Positions 24,957 to 32,909 of a stretch of DNA of 44,843 nt are shown one piece after another. Position 1 is the stretch's first letter; each line of letters starts with the position of its first letter. This stretch comes from UBA7803 sp041686955. Its GTDB lineage: Bacteria; Pseudomonadota; Gammaproteobacteria; Pseudomonadales; Azotimanducaceae. Made by a program: the position numbers and the translations under genes. The notes under the pieces are model-generated. The model made no database searches. It was given only the letters and a program-made list of their open reading frames with translations, and was not told the DNA's origin. The stretch is taken from positions 1 to 44,843 of the forward strand of contig JAWLCV010000032.1 of NCBI GenBank assembly GCA_041686955.1, written 5' to 3'.

Positions 24957-26384
24957 ATGAGCTCCACCCATGCCCCCGATCCCGGCACGCTGTCGCTGGC
25001 CGGCACCGCCGCCGCGTCACCCCTCGGTTACATGAGCTGGACCTTCGGCCAGGCCGCCCGGGATCCCTACTACATCCTGGTGGTCATCTACATCTTCTTT
25101 CCGTATTTCAGCAACACCGTGGTGGGCGACCCGGTGCGGGGGCAGTCGCTCATCGGTTATCTCAACGCCACGGCCGGCGCCATCCTGGCGCTCACGGCCC
25201 CGTTCCTCGGCGCAATCGCCGACAAGAACGGGCGCCGCAAGCCATGGGTGGCGTGGACGGTGCTGGTGATGTCCGTGGGAGCCATGCTGCTGTGGTACGT
25301 GCTGCCGGGCGGGCAGGGGATGGGAATCGGTTGGACCTTCGCGCTGCTGTTGGTCATCAGCGTCGCCTTCGCCATCTCCGAGGTGTTCCACAACGCCATG
25401 CTGCCGAGCGTGGCGCCGGTGAATCGCATCGGCCTGGTGTCGGGGGTCGCCTTCGCTCTCGGCAACGTGGGCGGGCTGGCGCTCATGCTGCTGGTGCTGT
25501 TCGCGTTCGCCCTGCCCGGTGCCAGCGACTGGGCGTTTCTGCCGGACGCGCCGCTGTTCGGGATCGATCAGGCCAGCCACGAGCACGACCGCATCGTCGG
25601 GCCGGTGGCGGGCCTGTGGATGCTGCTGTTCACCCTGCCCGTGCTGCTGTTCACCCCCGACGGCGAGTCCTCGTCCACGCCCGTGCTGCTGGCGGCGCGT
25701 CAGGGCATCCGTGACGTGCTCGCCACCCTGCGGCAACTCCGGCACTACTCGAACATCGCCATTTATCTGCTCTCGCGCATGCTGTTCATCGACGGCATGG
25801 TAGGGGTCATGACCTTCGGCGGCGTATACGCCTCCGGCACGTTCGGCTGGGGGTCGACGGCGCTGCTCATCTTCGGCCTCTGCACCAGCGGCTCGGCGAT
25901 GCTGGGGGCGTGGCTCGGCGGCGTTCTGGACGATCGGCTCGGCTCGCTCCGGGCCCTGCGCCTGGCCATCGCGGTGAGCTCGGTGATCCTGCTCGTGCTC
26001 GTATCCGTTCAGCCGGACCGGGTGCTCTACCTGATCCCGGTGGGCGAGGAGCCGGTGTGGAGCTTTCCCTTCTTCCGCACGACGGCCGAGATCTTCTACT
26101 TCTGCACGAACCAGGTCTTCGCCATGTTCTTCGTCACCGGGCTTTCGGCTTCGCGCACCCTCATGGCGCGGCTCGCACCGCCCGGCATGGCAACCCAGTT
26201 CTTCGGGCTGTTCGCCCTTTCCGGCACGGTGACGGCGTTTCTCGCCCCGCTGATGGTGGCCACCATGACCGCGTGGTTCGACTCCCAGCGCGCCGGCTTC
26301 GCCTCGCTGGCGGCGCTGATGGTGCTCGGCGGCCTGCTCCTGACGAGGGTGCGCCAGGAGCGGGCGACGGTTCCGGCGGGCTGA
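24957..26384 (+). CDS. MFS transporter, UMF1/Atg22-like
   Basis: 475 residues with about 12 hydrophobic segments. The N-terminus SWTFGQAARDPYYILVVIYIFFPYF resembles the UMF1 (Atg22-like) branch of the major facilitator superfamily, and the loop GAIADKNGRRKPWV is the classical MFS motif A between helices 2 and 3. The ribosome site before ATG 24957 is weak. It is on the same strand as the VOC-MarR pair, 60 bp downstream across a hairpin. It could carry the substrate, or a product, of the adjacent catabolic genes across the inner membrane. This role is inferred from position only. Confidence 0.82.
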   Translation: MSSTHAPDPGTLSLAGTAAASPLGYMSWTFGQAARDPYYILVVIYIFFPYFSNTVVGDPVRGQSLIGYLNATAGAILALTAPFLGAIADKNGRRKPWVAWTVLVMSVGAMLLWYVLPGGQGMGIGWTFALLLVISVAFAISEVFHNAMLPSVAPVNRIGLVSGVAFALGNVGGLALMLLVLFAFALPGASDWAFLPDAPLFGIDQASHEHDRIVGPVAGLWMLLFTLPVLLFTPDGESSSTPVLLAARQGIRDVLATLRQLRHYSNIAIYLLSRMLFIDGMVGVMTFGGVYASGTFGWGSTALLIFGLCTSGSAMLGAWLGGVLDDRLGSLRALRLAIAVSSVILLVLVSVQPDRVLYLIPVGEEPVWSFPFFRTTAEIFYFCTNQVFAMFFVTGLSASRTLMARLAPPGMATQFFGLFALSGTVTAFLAPLMVATMTAWFDSQRAGFASLAALMVLGGLLLTRVRQERATVPAG

Positions 26385-26410
26385 GCCGGAGCCCGCCGAG
26401 CTCGCGCGCC

Positions 26411-27415
26411 CTACAGCAGCTCTTCGGCGAAGAAGCGCAGGGTGTGGACGTCCGCCGCGCCCACGTTGAGCTGGGTGACCGGGCTGTCCTTCCACCCCTG
26501 CAGGCGCTCGCGGATCCGCGCCTTGGGGCCGCACAACGCGATCTCGTCCACCAGCTCGTCCGGCACCGCGGCGAACGCCTCGTCGCGCCGGCCGGCCATG
26601 AACAGGTCCTGAATCTTCTGCGCGGCGTCGGCGTAGCCCATTCGGCTCACGTGGTCCTTGTGGACGTTGAAGGACTTGGCGCCCATGCCGCCCACGTAGA
26701 AGCCCACGTTCTGCTTGATCTTCGCCCGGGCCGCGTTTACGTCGTCTTCCATCACCACGGGGACGGCGGCGGCGATCTCGAAGCCGGGCTGCTTGATGCG
26801 CATGGCGTCGGCGTACATGTCGTTCATCCGGTAGGGCGACAGGAACATGGGTATCCAGCCGTCGCAGAGCTCGGCGGCGAGCGCCACGTTCTTCGGCCCC
26901 TCGGCCCCCAGGTAGAGGGGGATGTGGTCGCGCAGGGGGTGCTGCATCAGCTTGAGCGGCTTGCCTAGCCCCATGCCCCCTTTCAGCGGGAGCTGATAGT
27001 GCTCGCCGTCGAAGGCTACCGGCTCCTGCCGGGCGATGATCTTGCGGAAGATCTGCACCCACTCGCGGGTGCGGGCCAGGGGCTTGGGGTAGGGCTGGCC
27101 GTACCAGCCTTCCACCACCTGGGGCCCGGAGACGCCGATGCCGAGGATCAGGCGGCCGTTGGAGAGGTAGTCGAGTGCCACCGCGTGCATGGCGGCGCTG
27201 GCCGGCGTGCGGGCGGAAATCTGCATGATGGACGTGCCCAGGTTGATGCGCGACGTGTGCGCGCCGATCCAGGCGAGCGGCGTGAAGCAGTCCATGCCGT
27301 AGATCTCCGGGCACCAGATGGTGTCGTAGCCGAGCGCCTCGGCCTCTTTCGCCAGTTCAATGATCCGTTCGCCGCCGGGGGGGCCCATGGGGCCGATGCC
27401 GAGTCCGAGTTTCAT
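26411..27415 (-). CDS. LLM-class (probably F420-dependent) oxidoreductase
   Basis: 334 residues from ATG 27415. Luciferase-like TIM-barrel motifs are present: ELAKEAEALGYDTIWCPEIYGMDCFTPLAWIG, INLGTSIMQISARTPASAAMHAVALDYLSNGRLILGIGVSGPQVVEGWYG and IPLYLGAEGPKNVALAAELCDGW. This pattern, with ISARTP and GVSGPQV, matches the LLM group annotated as F420-dependent in actinobacteria and some proteobacteria. The actual cofactor (F420 or FMN) cannot be proven here. It is the second gene of an operon with a TetR regulator (ATGA overlap). The substrate is unknown. Confidence 0.82.
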   Translation of the reverse strand: MKLGLGIGPMGPPGGERIIELAKEAEALGYDTIWCPEIYGMDCFTPLAWIGAHTSRINLGTSIMQISARTPASAAMHAVALDYLSNGRLILGIGVSGPQVVEGWYGQPYPKPLARTREWVQIFRKIIARQEPVAFDGEHYQLPLKGGMGLGKPLKLMQHPLRDHIPLYLGAEGPKNVALAAELCDGWIPMFLSPYRMNDMYADAMRIKQPGFEIAAAVPVVMEDDVNAARAKIKQNVGFYVGGMGAKSFNVHKDHVSRMGYADAAQKIQDLFMAGRRDEAFAAVPDELVDEIALCGPKARIRERLQGWKDSPVTQLNVGAADVHTLRFFAEELL

Positions 27416-28044
27416 TTCGCTTCTCCGTTCGAGTCGGTTTCCGTGGTCCCGCCGAGCAGCCGCATGGCTTCCCGCACGGTGGCGGCGCGCTCCCGGGGAG
27501 GCCCCACCGTCTTCGGCGCCAGCCGCGCCAGATGCAGCATGCCCACATAGCCGGCATAGGCGATGATGGCGCGCCGGCGCGCCGCCCGTGGCGGGAATCC
27601 GAGTTCCCGGTAGGCGCGCGTCAGAAATTCGGTTCGCTTCTCGATCACCCGGGCCACGGTGCTGGCGAAATCCGCCCGTGTGGCGGCAGCGGCCGAGATT
27701 TCCAAATAGAGGGCCTGGGCCTCGTGATCGGCCTCGGCTTCCGCGGACCAGGGCTTCAGCCGCTCGGCCGGGGAGGAGATCCCGGTCTCGAAACGCTCGA
27801 TTCGCCGGTCGGTGTAGGACCGTTCCCAGCGCTCGAGCACGGCCGCGAGCAGCGCGTCCAGGCTGTCGAAGTGCCAGTAGAAGCTGCCTTTCGTCACCCC
27901 GAGAGACGCGGCCAGCTTGGGAATGGACAATGCCGCCACGCCTTCCTCGGCGATGGTGGCCAGGGCCGCGCGTTCCCAGTCGCGGCGTTCGAGTCGCCGG
28001 CCGGCGGACCGCCGGCCGGGGGATTGCTGATTGCTGCGTGCCAT
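27412..28044 (-). CDS. TetR/AcrR-family transcriptional regulator
   Basis: 210 residues. RDWERAALATIAEEGVAALSIPKLAASLGVTKGSFYWHFDSLDALL is a textbook TetR helix-turn-helix (GVTKGSFYWHF recognition region). The rest is an alpha-helical ligand domain. The stop overlaps the downstream LLM oxidoreductase start by 4 bp, so the regulator is the first gene of its own operon. It is divergent from the ars operon. A near-palindrome at 28079-28090, 35 bp upstream of its start, is a candidate autoregulatory site. Confidence 0.88.
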   Translation of the reverse strand: MARSNQQSPGRRSAGRRLERRDWERAALATIAEEGVAALSIPKLAASLGVTKGSFYWHFDSLDALLAAVLERWERSYTDRRIERFETGISSPAERLKPWSAEAEADHEAQALYLEISAAAATRADFASTVARVIEKRTEFLTRAYRELGFPPRAARRRAIIAYAGYVGMLHLARLAPKTVGPPRERAATVREAMRLLGGTTETDSNGEAK

Positions 28045-28078
28045 GGGTGCTCCGGGTGCCGAGCCTCGTGAGAATCAA

Positions 28079-28090
28079 TACTGGCCGGTA
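28079..28090. promoter_or_regulatory. Candidate TetR operator
   Basis: TACTGGCCGGTA is a 12-bp palindrome with one mismatched pair, located 35 bp upstream of the TetR start at 28044. It shares the ATAC..GG core with the palindromes at 30571 and 30612, so one TetR might bind all three. Confidence 0.35.
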
Positions 28091-28143
28091 CGGATAGTGC
28101 CATGGCCGGCGGCCCCATGGCCATCGCCCGAGCCGGGCACCCC

Positions 28144-28192
28144 TTGCCGCCGGGGGAGGGAGGACGTAGTATATCGCCTTTCGACGATATAC
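28144..28192 (+). promoter_or_regulatory. ars operon promoter and ArsR operator
   Basis: GTATATCG (28169-28176) and CGATATAC (28185-28192) form a perfect 8-bp inverted repeat with an 8-nt spacer, just upstream of arsR (ATG 28204). A possible -35 TTGCCG (28144-28149) and -10 TAGTAT (28167-28172) with a 17-nt spacer place the operator over the -10 and start site. AT-rich dyads of this kind are usual ArsR targets, so arsenite-released autorepression is expected. Confidence 0.6.
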
Positions 28193-28203
28193 GATTGAGG
28201 TCC

Positions 28204-28575
28204 ATGGCCACCACCGCCGTTACCCGCTCGCCATCCCACGCCACGGCCGCCGCCGCGTCCGAAGAGTCGCTGGCGGCGGTCGCCAAGGCTCTCGCGCACC
28301 CGGCCCGCATTCACATCGTCGCCATGCTGCTCGAGAAGCAGTCCTGTATCGGCTGCGACATCGTCGACGAGATCGGTCTCGCCCAATCCACCGTCTCTGA
28401 GCATCTGAGGATTCTGAAGGAGGCGGGAATCGTCACCGGCCGGATCGAGCGCCCGCGGGTCTGCTACTCGCTCAACCCCGAGCGCCTGCGCCCGCTGGCG
28501 GATCTGTTGAAGTCCGTGCTCGATGGCGATGGGCGCGGCGAGCTCACGGGCTCCATCTGCTGCCCATCCGATTGA
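28204..28575 (+). CDS. arsR: ArsR-family arsenic-responsive repressor
   Basis: 123 residues from ATG 28204; the frame is open further upstream, to an ATG at 28102, but the operator lies between, so the shorter start is preferred. The winged helix is clear (AQSTVSEHLRILKEAGIV, then the wing RPRVCYSL). The likely arsenite site is the pair C48/C51 in QSCIGCDIV before the HTH, and two more Cys (C119, C120) end the protein. In the family, trivalent arsenic binds Cys thiols and releases DNA. It is the first gene of a tight operon with ACR3 and arsC, which makes the arsenic role secure. Confidence 0.88.
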   Translation: MATTAVTRSPSHATAAAASEESLAAVAKALAHPARIHIVAMLLEKQSCIGCDIVDEIGLAQSTVSEHLRILKEAGIVTGRIERPRVCYSLNPERLRPLADLLKSVLDGDGRGELTGSICCPSD

Positions 28576-28586
28576 AGGAATCCCGC

Positions 28587-29681
28587 ATGTCGCTGTTCGA
28601 CCGCTACTTGTCTCTGTGGGTGGCTCTGTGCATCGCCGCCGGATTGGCTCTGGGAAACCTGTTCCCGGCCGTGTTCCAGACCGTCGCGAGCTGGGAATAC
28701 GCCTCCGTCAATCTGGTGGTGGCCGTGCTCATCTGGGCCATGGTGTATCCCATGATGGTGGCGGTGAACTTCGCCAGTCTCCGGCACGTTCATCGCCGGC
28801 CGAAAGGGTTGATCATCACCCTGGCGGTGAACTGGCTGGTCAAGCCGTTCACCATGGCGGCCCTGGGCGTGCTCTTCTTCGAATGGCTGTTCACCGACCT
28901 GATCGATCCGGCGAACGCGGATCAATACATCGCCGGCCTGATCCTGCTCGGGGCGGCCCCGTGCACGGCCATGGTGTTCGTCTGGTCGCAGCTCACCCGG
29001 GGGGATGCCAACTATACGCTGGTGCAGGTGTCGCTCAACGACATCATCATGGTGTTCGCGTTCGCGCCCATCGTCGCCGTGCTGCTGGGGGTCACGGACA
29101 TCGAGGTGCCGTGGGAGACGCTCCTGCTGTCGGTGGGACTCTACGTGGTGATCCCGTTGGCAGCCGGAGCGGCCACCCGGGCGGCGCTGCTGCGGAGTGG
29201 CGGCGGTGGTGCCCCCGGGGAGGCCCGGGTCGCCCGCTTCACCGCTGCCGTAAAGCCGTTCTCCATCCTCGGGCTGCTCGCCACGGTGGTGCTGCTGTTC
29301 GGCTTCCAGGGGCACGTCATCGTCGAGCAGCCCCTGCTGATCGGCCTGATCGCCGTGCCGCTGCTCATCCAGTCGTACGGGATATTTCTGCTGGCCTATG
29401 CAGCCGCCTGGGCGTGGCGTGTGCCCCATCCGATTGCGGCGCCCTGTGCCCTGATCGGCACCTCGAACTTCTTCGAGCTGGCGGTGGCCGTGGCCATCGG
29501 ACTGTTCGGCCTGGACTCGGGCGCCGCACTCGTGACGGTGGTGGGCGTGCTGGTGGAAGTGCCGGTGATGCTCTCGCTGGTGGCGGTGGCCAATCGGACC
29601 CGCGAGCACTTCGCCCAGGCGGATACCGCGGACGAGGCGGCACCGGGAGAAAGCGTCGTGCAGGCAGGAGACGTGAGATGA
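28587..29681 (+). CDS. acr3: ACR3-type arsenite efflux transporter
   Basis: 364 residues from ATG 28587 (AAGGAA 5 nt upstream); a TTG at 28572 overlaps the arsR stop and is less likely. About ten hydrophobic segments. GAAPCTAMVFVWSQLTRGDANYTLVQV contains the conserved ACR3 Cys (C126). GTSNFFELAVAVAIGLFG (E297) and VLVEVPVMLSLV (E324) match the family's conserved C-terminal helices. ACR3 exports arsenite across the inner membrane using the proton-motive force. It is the second gene of the ars operon, and its stop overlaps the next start by 4 bp. Confidence 0.92.
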   Translation: MSLFDRYLSLWVALCIAAGLALGNLFPAVFQTVASWEYASVNLVVAVLIWAMVYPMMVAVNFASLRHVHRRPKGLIITLAVNWLVKPFTMAALGVLFFEWLFTDLIDPANADQYIAGLILLGAAPCTAMVFVWSQLTRGDANYTLVQVSLNDIIMVFAFAPIVAVLLGVTDIEVPWETLLLSVGLYVVIPLAAGAATRAALLRSGGGGAPGEARVARFTAAVKPFSILGLLATVVLLFGFQGHVIVEQPLLIGLIAVPLLIQSYGIFLLAYAAAWAWRVPHPIAAPCALIGTSNFFELAVAVAIGLFGLDSGAALVTVVGVLVEVPVMLSLVAVANRTREHFAQADTADEAAPGESVVQAGDVR

Positions 29682-30550
29682 AGTCGATTCTGTTTCTCTG
29701 CGTCGCCAATTCGGCGCGCAGTCAGATGGCCGAGGGCCTGGCCCGGCACGTTCTCGGGCCGGAGGTCGAGGTGCTGAGCGCGGGATCAGAGCCCACCCGG
29801 GTCAACCCGTTGGCCGTGGATGCGATGAGTGCCGTCGGCATCGACATCTCGTCCCACGCGTCGAAGTCTGTCGACACGGTGGACCTTTCGCGGGTCGATC
29901 TGGTGGTGACGCTCTGCGCCGACGAAGTGTGTCCGGTTCTGCCGGCGGGCGTGCGGCGTCTGCACTGGCCCATCGCCGATCCCGTCGCCGTGGCCGTGGC
30001 CGCTTCCACCGACGAGGAGCGCCGGGCTGCATTCGCCGCCGCGCGCGATCAGATCCGGGCCCGGATAGAGATCCTGGGAAAGCTGCTCGATGTGCCGCCG
30101 GGACCATCGTCGCAGGAGTTTCATGCCAGCGTGCGGGTTCGCGACCTTGCCGACAGCGTGCGGTTCTACGGTTGGTTGTTCGGTGTCTGGCCCAAGGAGT
30201 GGACCCATCGCTACGCCACGTTCATCCGCCCCGACCTGAATCTGAACTTCGTGCTTCTCGTCTCCGACGGCAAGGAGCTGCACCACGACACGCTGTATCA
30301 CCTCGGCATCGGCGTGGCGGACCGCGCCGCCGTCATCGACACCTATCACCGGGCGCTGGCCTTCGGCGCCCGGATCGAGAAGCCGCCGCGCACCACGTGG
30401 AAGGGGACGCCGCTGCACGAGCTCTGGCTCGCCGACCCGGACGGCAACCTCGTGGAGGTGTACGCCCGGCTCACCGAAGCGGAGCTGGCGGAGAAGCCGG
30501 ACGATGAGCTTCCCGTCCATCTCGTGCCCGGCACCGGGCCGAACCACTGA
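29678..30550 (+). CDS. arsC: Arsenate reductase (LMWP-type ArsC) fused to a VOC domain
   Basis: 290 residues; GGAG is 7 nt before ATG 29678. Residues 1-137 are a low-molecular-weight phosphatase-type ArsC: C8-x5-R14 (CVANSAR), C80 and C85 (VVTLCADEVCP) for the thioredoxin-linked relay, and D101-P102. This part reduces arsenate to arsenite for export by ACR3. Residues about 147-265 are a VOC domain with possible metal ligands H149, H208 and E260. ArsI C-As lyases of this fold have a vicinal Cys pair that binds arsenic; here the matching region reads RTTWKGTPLHELWL with no Cys, so ArsI activity is doubtful. The fusion is continuous with no sign of a frameshift. The VOC part may handle another arsenical or a thiol conjugate. 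Confidence 0.88.
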   Translation: MKSILFLCVANSARSQMAEGLARHVLGPEVEVLSAGSEPTRVNPLAVDAMSAVGIDISSHASKSVDTVDLSRVDLVVTLCADEVCPVLPAGVRRLHWPIADPVAVAVAASTDEERRAAFAAARDQIRARIEILGKLLDVPPGPSSQEFHASVRVRDLADSVRFYGWLFGVWPKEWTHRYATFIRPDLNLNFVLLVSDGKELHHDTLYHLGIGVADRAAVIDTYHRALAFGARIEKPPRTTWKGTPLHELWLADPDGNLVEVYARLTEAELAEKPDDELPVHLVPGTGPNH

Positions 30551-30570
30551 CGCGACATCCGACTATATCC

Positions 30571-30625
30571 ATACCGGTAGGTATTGACCGGTTCGGGTTG
30601 CGGCGGCGACAATACCGCACGGTAT
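30571..30625 (+). promoter_or_regulatory. Promoter flanked by two ATACC/GGTAT palindromes
   Basis: ATACCGGTAGGTAT (30571-30584) and ATACCGCACGGTAT (30612-30625) are two palindromes of the same class, 41 bp apart. Between them lie a -35-like TTGACC (30584-30589) and a -10-like GACAAT (30608-30613) with an 18-nt spacer. The second palindrome therefore covers the start site and reaches the leader of the enoyl-CoA hydratase-like gene. The half-site ATACC fits TetR-type operators. Confidence 0.5.
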
Positions 30626-30635
30626 GGAGGTCGTC

Positions 30636-31319
30636 ATGCAAACGAACGAGCTGGTGGTCGCCGGCGTGCCGGTAGACGGGGTGACCGTGCTCACCCTGAA
30701 CAGGCCGGAGAAGAAGAACGCCTTGTCCATCGCACTGCGCGATGAGGTGACGGCCGCGCTGCAACGGCTCGCCGCGGACGAGACCGTGAAGGTGGTGGTG
30801 CTGCGGGGGGCCGGCGGCGCGTTCTCGGCCGGCTTCGATCTCGAGGAGTTCGCCCGGGCCGCGGAGGAGCCCGGCCTCTACGAGCGGATCTGGGCGTCCG
30901 GCGATCCTTACCACCGGGCGCTGCTCGAGTTCCCGCTGCCGCTGGTGGCTGCCGTGGGCGGCGTGGCGCTGGGCGGCGGCATGGACACCGCCGTGCTCTG
31001 CGATCTGCGCATCGCCGCCGCCGACGCCCGTTTCGGTCATCCTGAGGCCGCGTTCGGCGACGTGGTGTACGCGCCGTTGCACGACCTGGTGGGCGGCGCA
31101 GCGGCGCGGGAGCTGTGTCTCACCGGCCGCATCATCGACGCGGCCGAGGCCCTGCGGCTCGGCCTGGTGAACGAGGTGGTGGCGCCGGAGCAGTTGCTGG
31201 AGCGGACCCTGGCGGTGGCCGGGACCATCGCCCGCGCGCCGCGGGAGCTGCTGATGCGGACGAAAGCCAAGATCATCGCCCGGGCCGGCGTGCCGTTCAC
31301 CCGGACCCTGGACCTGTGA
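30636..31319 (+). CDS. Enoyl-CoA hydratase/isomerase-family protein
   Basis: 227 residues from ATG 30636, preceded by GGAGG at 5 nt; an upstream ATG at 30624 contains that site and is rejected. The crotonase fold is clear: TLNRPEKKNALS, GAFSAGFDL (oxyanion-hole loop), VGGVALGGGMDTAVLCDLRIAAADARFGHPEAAFG and LCLTGRIIDAAEALRLGLVN. Of the two catalytic acids of true hydratases, the first position carries Asp (GGGMD) and the second Glu (GHPE). It is about 30 residues shorter than usual at the C-terminus, ending after PFTRTLDL. It probably acts on an acyl-CoA, but whether as hydratase, isomerase or hydrolase is open. Confidence 0.85.
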   Translation: MQTNELVVAGVPVDGVTVLTLNRPEKKNALSIALRDEVTAALQRLAADETVKVVVLRGAGGAFSAGFDLEEFARAAEEPGLYERIWASGDPYHRALLEFPLPLVAAVGGVALGGGMDTAVLCDLRIAAADARFGHPEAAFGDVVYAPLHDLVGGAAARELCLTGRIIDAAEALRLGLVNEVVAPEQLLERTLAVAGTIARAPRELLMRTKAKIIARAGVPFTRTLDL

Positions 31320-31368
31320 TGGAGCAGCAGGAAAGCTGAACCCGGGCAACCCCCGTCCGCTTGCTCTA

Positions 31369-31388
31369 CCATCGAGACGCATCGATGG
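31369..31388 (+). promoter_or_regulatory. 7-bp inverted repeat upstream of the M81 gene
   Basis: CCATCGA (31369-31375) and TCGATGG (31382-31388) with a 6-nt spacer end 12 bp before ATG 31401, directly next to the ribosome site AAGGAGAG. It could be an operator or an RNA stem affecting initiation. Confidence 0.35.
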
Positions 31389-31400
31389 AAGGAGAGAGCC

Positions 31401-32903
31401 ATGCGCGTCGCGGTTGCCATGATGAGTCACGAGACCAACACCTTCTCGCCGGTGGTGACGGACCTGGCGCGGTTCTCCGGAACCGGCACGGTGCCGCCGG
31501 AGGGGGATGCCGCTTACCGAATCTTCCGCGGCACGGCCACATGCCTCGGCGGATACCTCGCGGTCTGTGAAGCCCGCGGGGTGGAGGCACGGGTGGTGAT
31601 CGCGGCGGACGCGGCGCCCAGCGGTCCGGTGCAGCGGGACGCCTTCGAGTACGTCTGTGAGCGCATCGTGGCCGCGGCGGCGGACTGCGACGCGATGCTG
31701 CTGGATCTGCACGGCGCCATGGTCACCGAGGACTTCGACGACGGCGAAGGCGAGCTGCTCGGCCGAATCCGCCGGGTGGCGCCGGAGGTGCCCATTGCGG
31801 TGGCGCTGGACATGCACGCCAACGTCACCGATGCCATGGTTCGCCACGCCAACGTGATATGCGGGTATCACAGCTACCCCCACGTGGACATGGACCGAAC
31901 GGCGGCCCGCGCCGCCAACATCCTGTTCGACATGCTCGAGGGCAAGGTCCGGCCGGTGATGGCCTGGGGTCAGGCTCCCATGCTGCCCCACGTGATGCGT
32001 CAGGGCACCGACGACTTTCCGAATCGCGAGCTGCAGCAAAGGGCCATCGCCATGGAGGATCAGGGTGCGCTGGCGGTGAGCCTGTTCACCGGATTTCCCC
32101 ATGCGGACATCCGCGACGCCGGTCTGTCCGTGGTCACGGTGACGGATGGCGACGCCGGAGGTGCACAGAACCTGCGCGACGAGTTGCTGGAGCGGGCGTG
32201 GGAGGATCGCGAGGCGTTCGTCTACCGGGTGGAACCGCTCGCCGAGTCCCTGGCCCGAGCCCGGGAGCTGGCGGACGAACCGGGAGAGGGTCCGGTGGTG
32301 CTGCTCGATCATTACGACAACACGGCTTCCGGTGGCACCATGGACACCACGGAGGTGCTCGCGGCGGTGCTCGAGGCCGGGCTCGACGAGGCGGCGTTCT
32401 TCGCCATCTACGACCCGGCCGCGGTGGACGCCATGGTCCGGGCCGGCGTCGGCAACGAGCTCACCGTCTCCCTGGGCGGCAAGCTGCACATGCCGGCGCT
32501 TCGCCAGCAGAGCCGGCCCATCGAAGTCACGGGCCGGGTGCGGCTCTTGGCGGAAGGGCGCTTCCCGGCCACCGTGGCCATGTCCCGGGGGCTGACCTTG
32601 AACATGGGGCGGTCCGGGGTGCTTCGGGTGGGCGGGCTCGACATCGCGGTCGTGTCGCGGCACCTGGAGCCCTTCGACCCCGGGTGTTTCCGGTCGCTCG
32701 GCATCGAGCCGCGGTCCTGCCGCTTCCTGATCCTGAAGAGCCGGATTCATTATCGCGTGGGTTTTCGCGAGCTGGCGCGGGCCACGGTGGAATGCGCCGG
32801 GCGCGGGGTCTGCACCTCCGACTATTCCGAGCTCACCTTCCGCAAGGTGCGGCGGCCCATCTACCCACTCGACGGGGTGAACACGCCGCCGGCGGCGTGG
32901 TGA
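31401..32903 (+). CDS. M81-family metallopeptidase (MlrC-like)
   Basis: 500 residues, with GGAGAG upstream. MMSHETNTFSP at the N-terminus, MLLDLHGAMVTE, VALDMHANVT and CGYHSYPHVDMDRTA are the signature blocks of the M81/MlrC family (former DUF1485), in which Asp and His residues hold zinc. The C-terminal domain includes DHYDNTASGGTMDTTEVL. MlrC cleaves linear peptides from microcystin breakdown, but many members occur in bacteria with no such pathway, so the natural substrate here is unknown. No mlrA or mlrB is present nearby. It is convergent with the M48 gene, 6 bp away. Confidence 0.88.
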   Translation: MRVAVAMMSHETNTFSPVVTDLARFSGTGTVPPEGDAAYRIFRGTATCLGGYLAVCEARGVEARVVIAADAAPSGPVQRDAFEYVCERIVAAAADCDAMLLDLHGAMVTEDFDDGEGELLGRIRRVAPEVPIAVALDMHANVTDAMVRHANVICGYHSYPHVDMDRTAARAANILFDMLEGKVRPVMAWGQAPMLPHVMRQGTDDFPNRELQQRAIAMEDQGALAVSLFTGFPHADIRDAGLSVVTVTDGDAGGAQNLRDELLERAWEDREAFVYRVEPLAESLARARELADEPGEGPVVLLDHYDNTASGGTMDTTEVLAAVLEAGLDEAAFFAIYDPAAVDAMVRAGVGNELTVSLGGKLHMPALRQQSRPIEVTGRVRLLAEGRFPATVAMSRGLTLNMGRSGVLRVGGLDIAVVSRHLEPFDPGCFRSLGIEPRSCRFLILKSRIHYRVGFRELARATVECAGRGVCTSDYSELTFRKVRRPIYPLDGVNTPPAAW

Positions 32904-32909
32904 GTCACC

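Noticed and set aside
30100..30550. ArsI C-As lyase as the second half of the arsC fusion.
   Set aside because: The vicinal Cys pair needed to bind organic arsenic is absent in the matching region.
31401..32903. Evidence for microcystin degradation.
   Set aside because: Only an M81-family protein is present, without mlrA, mlrB or mlrD, and M81 members are widespread outside that pathway.
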